Source of the DNA: Candidatus Omnitrophota bacterium
GTDB taxonomy: Bacteria; Omnitrophota; Gorgyraeia; B26-G9
DNA length: 8,586 bases
Reading direction: 5' to 3'
Assembly (NCBI GenBank): GCA_022013205.1
Contig: JAKLQT010000064.1
Location: 1-8,586, forward strand
Below are positions 5,828-8,586 of the stretch, in pieces. The notes under the pieces were generated by a model, which saw only the letters and a program-made list of their open reading frames with translations, had not been told where the DNA came from and did no database searches. Both the position numbers and the translations under genes were made by a program. How positions within the stretch are numbered: position 1 is the first letter of the stretch; every line of letters starts with the position of its first letter.

Positions 5828-6293
5828 TTACAAAGTCACCACAAAAATGGCAACAACACTTCCCAGTAATGCCCCCATAAATACTTCCACCGGCGTATGT
5901 CCGATAAGTTCAATTAACCGTTCCTGCTTTAATTCATGTTTAAAATAAATATCTTCCATCATCTTATTTAAAGCTTCTGCCTGACGCCCGGTACTTCTTC
6001 TCAAGCCCTGAGCATCAAACATGATTATCAAAGCAAATATCGCGGTTATCGCGAAAACTATACTGTCAAAACCGGAAAACATTCCGACGGATGTTGCCAG
6101 CGCGCTTACGCCGGCAGAATGAGCGCTGGGCATACCGCCTGTCATCATCAGCCACTTAAAATCAAAACGCTTTTCCTTTATAGCCCCGGAAATTATCTTT
6201 ATTATCTGCGCCGCTCCCCATGAAAAAAAGGAGGCCCAAATTACTCTATTTCCAATTACTTGTGAAAAAAAAATTATAATTTTGAAGGTGCAT
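5828..6293 (-). CDS. DUF212 divergent PAP2-family membrane protein, 5' end broken at a T9 tract
   Basis: The DUF212 family (acid phosphatase/vanadium haloperoxidase-related) is represented by TGGMPSAHSA, the MFDAQGLRRSTGRQAEALN block and the GHTPVEVFMGALLG end, with several membrane spans. The first in-frame ATG is at 6148, but the same frame continues upstream with typical DUF212 sequence (IGNRVIWASFFSWGAAQI, then KEKRFDFKWL), so a start at 6148 would cut off the first membrane span. No ATG, GTG or TTG occurs in frame upstream. An ATG at 6293, just below a strong promoter, is in the wrong frame; removing one T from the nine-T run (opposite 6265-6273) would join it cleanly to give 154 residues beginning MHLQNYNFFSQVI. 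This could be a sequencing error, a real frameshift, slippage, or use of a non-standard ATT start. Its substrate is unknown; a lipid-phosphate role is inferred from the family only. Confidence 0.75.
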
Positions 6294-6302
6294 AATTTAT
6301 TA

Positions 6303-6331
6303 ATTATAATATACTTTCAGCTAAAAAGCAA
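6303..6331 (-). promoter_or_regulatory. Promoter of the DUF212-LDT-accA-bioY operon
   Basis: On the minus strand TTGCTT (6331-6326) and a perfect TATAAT (6308-6303) are separated by 17 bases. The predicted start near 6296 is about three bases before the ATG at 6293, so the transcript would be nearly leaderless; no Shine-Dalgarno sequence precedes that ATG. Confidence 0.65.
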
Positions 6332-6338
6332 CTTTTTC

Positions 6339-6367
6339 TTGACTTAAAAATGCCTTGAACTTATAAT
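6339..6367 (+). promoter_or_regulatory. Sigma70-type promoter of the comM-like gene
   Basis: TTGACT (6339-6344) and a perfect TATAAT (6362-6367) are separated by 17 bases, predicting a transcript start near 6374 and a leader of about 43 bases with a GAGG ribosome site. Its -35 box is seven bases from the -35 box of the divergent promoter. Confidence 0.8.
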
Positions 6368-6416
6368 CAGGTTTATTGTTGGTAAAAAGAAGCCCTATAT
6401 AGAAAGTGAGGTATGT

Positions 6417-7946
6417 TTGTTAGCTAAAGCTTTTAGTGCCGGCATATCCGGCATAAACGGGTATCTTGTTGAGATTGAAGTAGATATAGCAAAGGGCCTG
6501 CCTCAGACATCTATTGTCGGATTGCCTGATACTGCGGTTAAGGAAGCCAAGGACAGGGTTAAATCAGCAATAAAAAACAGCGGTTTTTCCGTTCCTGTAA
6601 AAAAACTGACCATTAATCTCGCCCCTGCTGATACTAAAAAAGAGGGCACTGCATATGACCTGCCTATTGCCCTTGGAATATTAAGCGCATCAGGAGTTAT
6701 ACCTCAGGAAAGTTTAAATGAATTAATCATCTTAGGAGAGTTGTCTCTTGATGGAACAGTAAAGCCGGTAAACGGTATAATCTCTATGATACTTGGCGTC
6801 AGGAGCATGAAAAAGTCAATAATTGTTCCCAAAGAAAACGCTAAAGAAGCAGCCGTTGTCAGCAATGTTCCTGTTTATCCTGTATCCAATCTCACACAGA
6901 CGGTTAGTTTTCTAAACAAAGAACTTAAAATCCCTGTTCAAAAGACAACAGCAAAAGCTGAATTTAAAAAACATTCAAGTTATGAAGTAGACATGTTTGA
7001 TGTAAAAGGACAGGGTTTTGTTAAAAGAGCTTTAGAAGTAGCAGTAGCCGGAAATCATAATATATTGCTGATCGGGCCGCCCGGCTCAGGCAAAACAATG
7101 CTTGCCCGAAGAATTCCCACAATAATTCCGGCTCTTAGCCTGGAAGAAGCGCTGGAAACAACAAAACTTTACAGCATCAGCGGCCTGCTTGCTAAAAACC
7201 AAGCACTTGTAAGCAGAAGGCCTTTTCGCTCTCCGCATCACACGACAAGCGACATTGCCCTTGTAGGAGGCGGTTCTAATCCCAAGCCGGGCGAGGTCAG
7301 CCTGGCTCATCATGGAGTTCTTTTTCTTGATGAGCTGCCTGAATTCAATCGAAATGTTTTAGAATCACTGCGCCAGCCTCTTGAGGACGGATTTGTGACC
7401 ATATCGCGCGCAGCACGCACTTTGACATTTCCATCGCGCTTTATGCTTGTTTGCGCGATGAATCCCTGCCCATGCGGTTTTTACACCCATCCGACAAAGG
7501 CCTGCAATTGTTCGCCGCACCGGATAGAACAATACCGCTCTAAAATCTCCGGGCCTCTTTTAGACAGGATTGATATTCATATTGAGGTACCTCCGGTTGA
7601 TTATAAACAACTTGCAGATGAGGCGAAAGGAGAGTCTTCAGCTGATGTTAAAAAGAGAGTTGATAAGGCCAGAAAAATACAATATAAACGTTTTAAAAAA
7701 TCTAAAATCTTCGCCAATGCCCATATGTCTCACGCTCAGGTCAAGGCGCAATGTAAACTGGACGAGCCGTCAAAAAAACTGCTGAAGATGGCTATCGACG
7801 AGCTGGGGTTGTCGGCAAGGGCGTATGATAAGATATTAAAGGTAGCCAGGACAATCGCGGATTTATCCGGGCAAGATAATATTAATCAGGAACATATAGC
7901 TGAAGCGATTCAATACAGAAGCTTAGATCGAGATGTTATGGGTTAG
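6417..7946 (+). CDS. comM: ComM/YifB-type Mg-chelatase-like AAA+ ATPase
   Basis: This 509-residue protein belongs to the family whose characterised member ComM is a hexameric helicase that promotes branch migration during natural transformation. The N-terminal Lon-S16-like ChlI domain (about 20-143) has GLPQTSIVGLPDTAVKEA, NLAPAD and ELSLDG. The AAA+ core has Walker A GPPGSGKT (220-227), FRSPHHT (270-276), Walker B VLFLDELPEF (301-310), a C-x-C-G and C-x-C cluster (C351, C353, C363, C365) and GPLLDRIDI (379-387). A Mg-chelatase C-terminal domain spans about 408-503 (LGLSARAYDKILKVARTIADL). Length and motifs are complete. The start is TTG at 6417, with GAGG at 6408-6411 five bases upstream; the ATG at 6413 is out of frame and stops after four codons. 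Its role in DNA uptake here is inferred from the family; no other competence gene is in the window. Confidence 0.95.
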   Translation: MLAKAFSAGISGINGYLVEIEVDIAKGLPQTSIVGLPDTAVKEAKDRVKSAIKNSGFSVPVKKLTINLAPADTKKEGTAYDLPIALGILSASGVIPQESLNELIILGELSLDGTVKPVNGIISMILGVRSMKKSIIVPKENAKEAAVVSNVPVYPVSNLTQTVSFLNKELKIPVQKTTAKAEFKKHSSYEVDMFDVKGQGFVKRALEVAVAGNHNILLIGPPGSGKTMLARRIPTIIPALSLEEALETTKLYSISGLLAKNQALVSRRPFRSPHHTTSDIALVGGGSNPKPGEVSLAHHGVLFLDELPEFNRNVLESLRQPLEDGFVTISRAARTLTFPSRFMLVCAMNPCPCGFYTHPTKACNCSPHRIEQYRSKISGPLLDRIDIHIEVPPVDYKQLADEAKGESSADVKKRVDKARKIQYKRFKKSKIFANAHMSHAQVKAQCKLDEPSKKLLKMAIDELGLSARAYDKILKVARTIADLSGQDNINQEHIAEAIQYRSLDRDVMG

Positions 7947-7966
7947 ATCTCTCACATACGTTCGAG

Positions 7967-8018
7967 ATGAATTCACTCAGCAATTCATATCGCAATGCTC
8001 CAAGAATTGCGAGTTCAT
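7967..8018. repeat. REP-like imperfect hairpin beside the transposase gene
   Basis: GCAATTC (7980-7986) pairs with GAATTGC (8004-8010) around a 17-base loop. The stem continues through CTC/GAG (7976-7978/8011-8013) after a single unpaired A, and then ATGAA/TTCAT (7967-7971/8014-8018) past a four-base bulge. It lies between the comM stop and the transposase stop. A bulged hairpin next to a RAYT gene is what REP elements look like, but no GTAG-type guide tetranucleotide was recognised. It has no T-run, so it is a poor terminator. Confidence 0.45.
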
Positions 8019-8035
8019 TCTGGTTTCACATATTA

Positions 8036-8586
8036 TCAAGTCTCAACTTGCAAACTTGATTCCAAGAGTCGATACCTCTTTAAAAATTTCTTGTCTCTAT
8101 CTGCCTTCTGCCTTATCCGCCTGCAATATTCGCTTATACTACGCTCATTCCCTACCCCATACCTTTGAGCTATTTGACGGCAAGCTACTCCTGTCTTTTC
8201 CCGAATCAGTCTTATTGCCACCTTCCTCGCTTCATTTTCCCTGCCTCTTACAGCCTTTCTTAAATCTTTATTATCTAACTTATATTCCTTGCATACTAAT
8301 CTCTCTATCTGCTCCATCTTTTTTCCCTGCTTTATCCTTCGATGCTCAGGAATTTCTTTATCATAATATCTCTTACTATGAATATATTTTTCGGAAATAT
8401 CATCCTTATAATCATTATCGCCTAAAATCGAACCTAGGTTTCTTGCTCTATACAATTCTTCAAGCTCTTTATCATCTTCCTCTTCCATAAACATCTCATA
8501 TGCTCTTGCGCCTTTTCGTCCCTTTAGCCACTCCCTATTTATAACATCAGCATATTTTAACCAACTATATTTTTTACCCCCTTTGA
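8036..8586 (-). CDS. RAYT-like transposase, C-terminal part with DnaA-like helix-turn-helix (runs off window)
   Basis: The frame is open to the window edge, so the visible 182 residues lack the N-terminus; an ATG at 8494 is internal, because the sequence before it (KYSWLKYADVINREWLKGRK) continues typically. This linker, the acidic stretch FMEEEDDKELEELYRARN and the LGS motif resemble the region after the Y1/HUH catalytic domain in REP-associated tyrosine transposases. The final part, about 85 residues (from KKMEQIERLVCKEYKL through ARKVAIRLIREKTG to SISEYCRRIRQ), resembles DnaA domain IV, a DNA-binding helix-turn-helix. The catalytic HUH motif and tyrosine would lie outside the window, so activity cannot be judged. 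The assignment rests on recalled family pattern; a plain HTH protein is the alternative. Confidence 0.65.
   Translation of the reverse strand, partial: KGGKKYSWLKYADVINREWLKGRKGARAYEMFMEEEDDKELEELYRARNLGSILGDNDYKDDISEKYIHSKRYYDKEIPEHRRIKQGKKMEQIERLVCKEYKLDNKDLRKAVRGRENEARKVAIRLIREKTGVACRQIAQRYGVGNERSISEYCRRIRQKADRDKKFLKRYRLLESSLQVET

Noticed and set aside
7947..7968. ATCTC/GAGAT hairpin as comM terminator
   Set aside because: The stem is only five base pairs and no T-run follows.
7933..8490. Plus-strand open frame of 185 codons
   Set aside because: It is the antisense shadow of the transposase frame, overlaps the comM end and shows no protein family pattern.

Overview
The window is moderately AT-rich, densely coded bacterial chromosome. 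It fits a Gram-negative (diderm) organism, because it carries a lipobox lipoprotein with a glycine at +2, an L,D-transpeptidase and a surface-glycan type carbamoyltransferase. The combination of a short SxtJ-like protein, a carbamoyltransferase and a DUF5989/SxtK-like protein, together with a REP-associated transposase carrying a DnaA-like C-terminus, reminds me of candidate-phylum genomes such as Omnitrophota. That assignment is an impression from gene content and was not tested. No rRNA, tRNA or CRISPR was seen.

Layout. (1) 76-2298, plus strand: a near-consensus promoter drives three overlapping genes: a 73-residue SxtJ-like membrane protein, a 597-residue NodU/CmcH/SxtI/TobZ-type O-carbamoyltransferase, and a 58-residue single-span DUF5989 protein. 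(2) 2305-3003, minus strand: nnrE, the NAD(P)H-hydrate epimerase, converges on the first block with a 6-base gap. (3) 3004-3291 has no gene. It holds an unusual string of palindromes, including an 81-bp element that can fold as a three-way junction, and a bidirectional terminator. (4) 6293 down to 3292, minus strand: a compact operon of a DUF212 PAP2-like membrane protein, a lipoprotein L,D-transpeptidase, accA and bioY. (5) 6294-6416: two strong promoters back to back. (6) 6417-7946, plus strand: a ComM/YifB-type AAA+ ATPase. (7) 7967-8018: a REP-like hairpin, followed by 8036-8586 (minus strand, running off the window), the C-terminal part of a RAYT-like transposase.

How the genes fit together. 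The first block looks like a self-contained carbamoylation unit, with a cytosolic enzyme and two tiny membrane proteins; its substrate is probably a surface glycan or an exported small molecule and is not shown here. The minus-strand operon joins envelope functions (DUF212, L,D-transpeptidase) with the first committed step of fatty-acid synthesis (AccA) and uptake of the biotin that acetyl-CoA carboxylase needs (BioY). ComM is a DNA-uptake/recombination gene, and a transposase remnant or insertion lies directly behind it.

The points most worth a second look are the SxtJ-half/carbamoyltransferase/SxtK-like module, two genes whose promoters place the transcript start within a few bases of the ATG, a T9 tract that breaks the 5' end of the DUF212 gene, and the stacked palindromes between bioY and nnrE.
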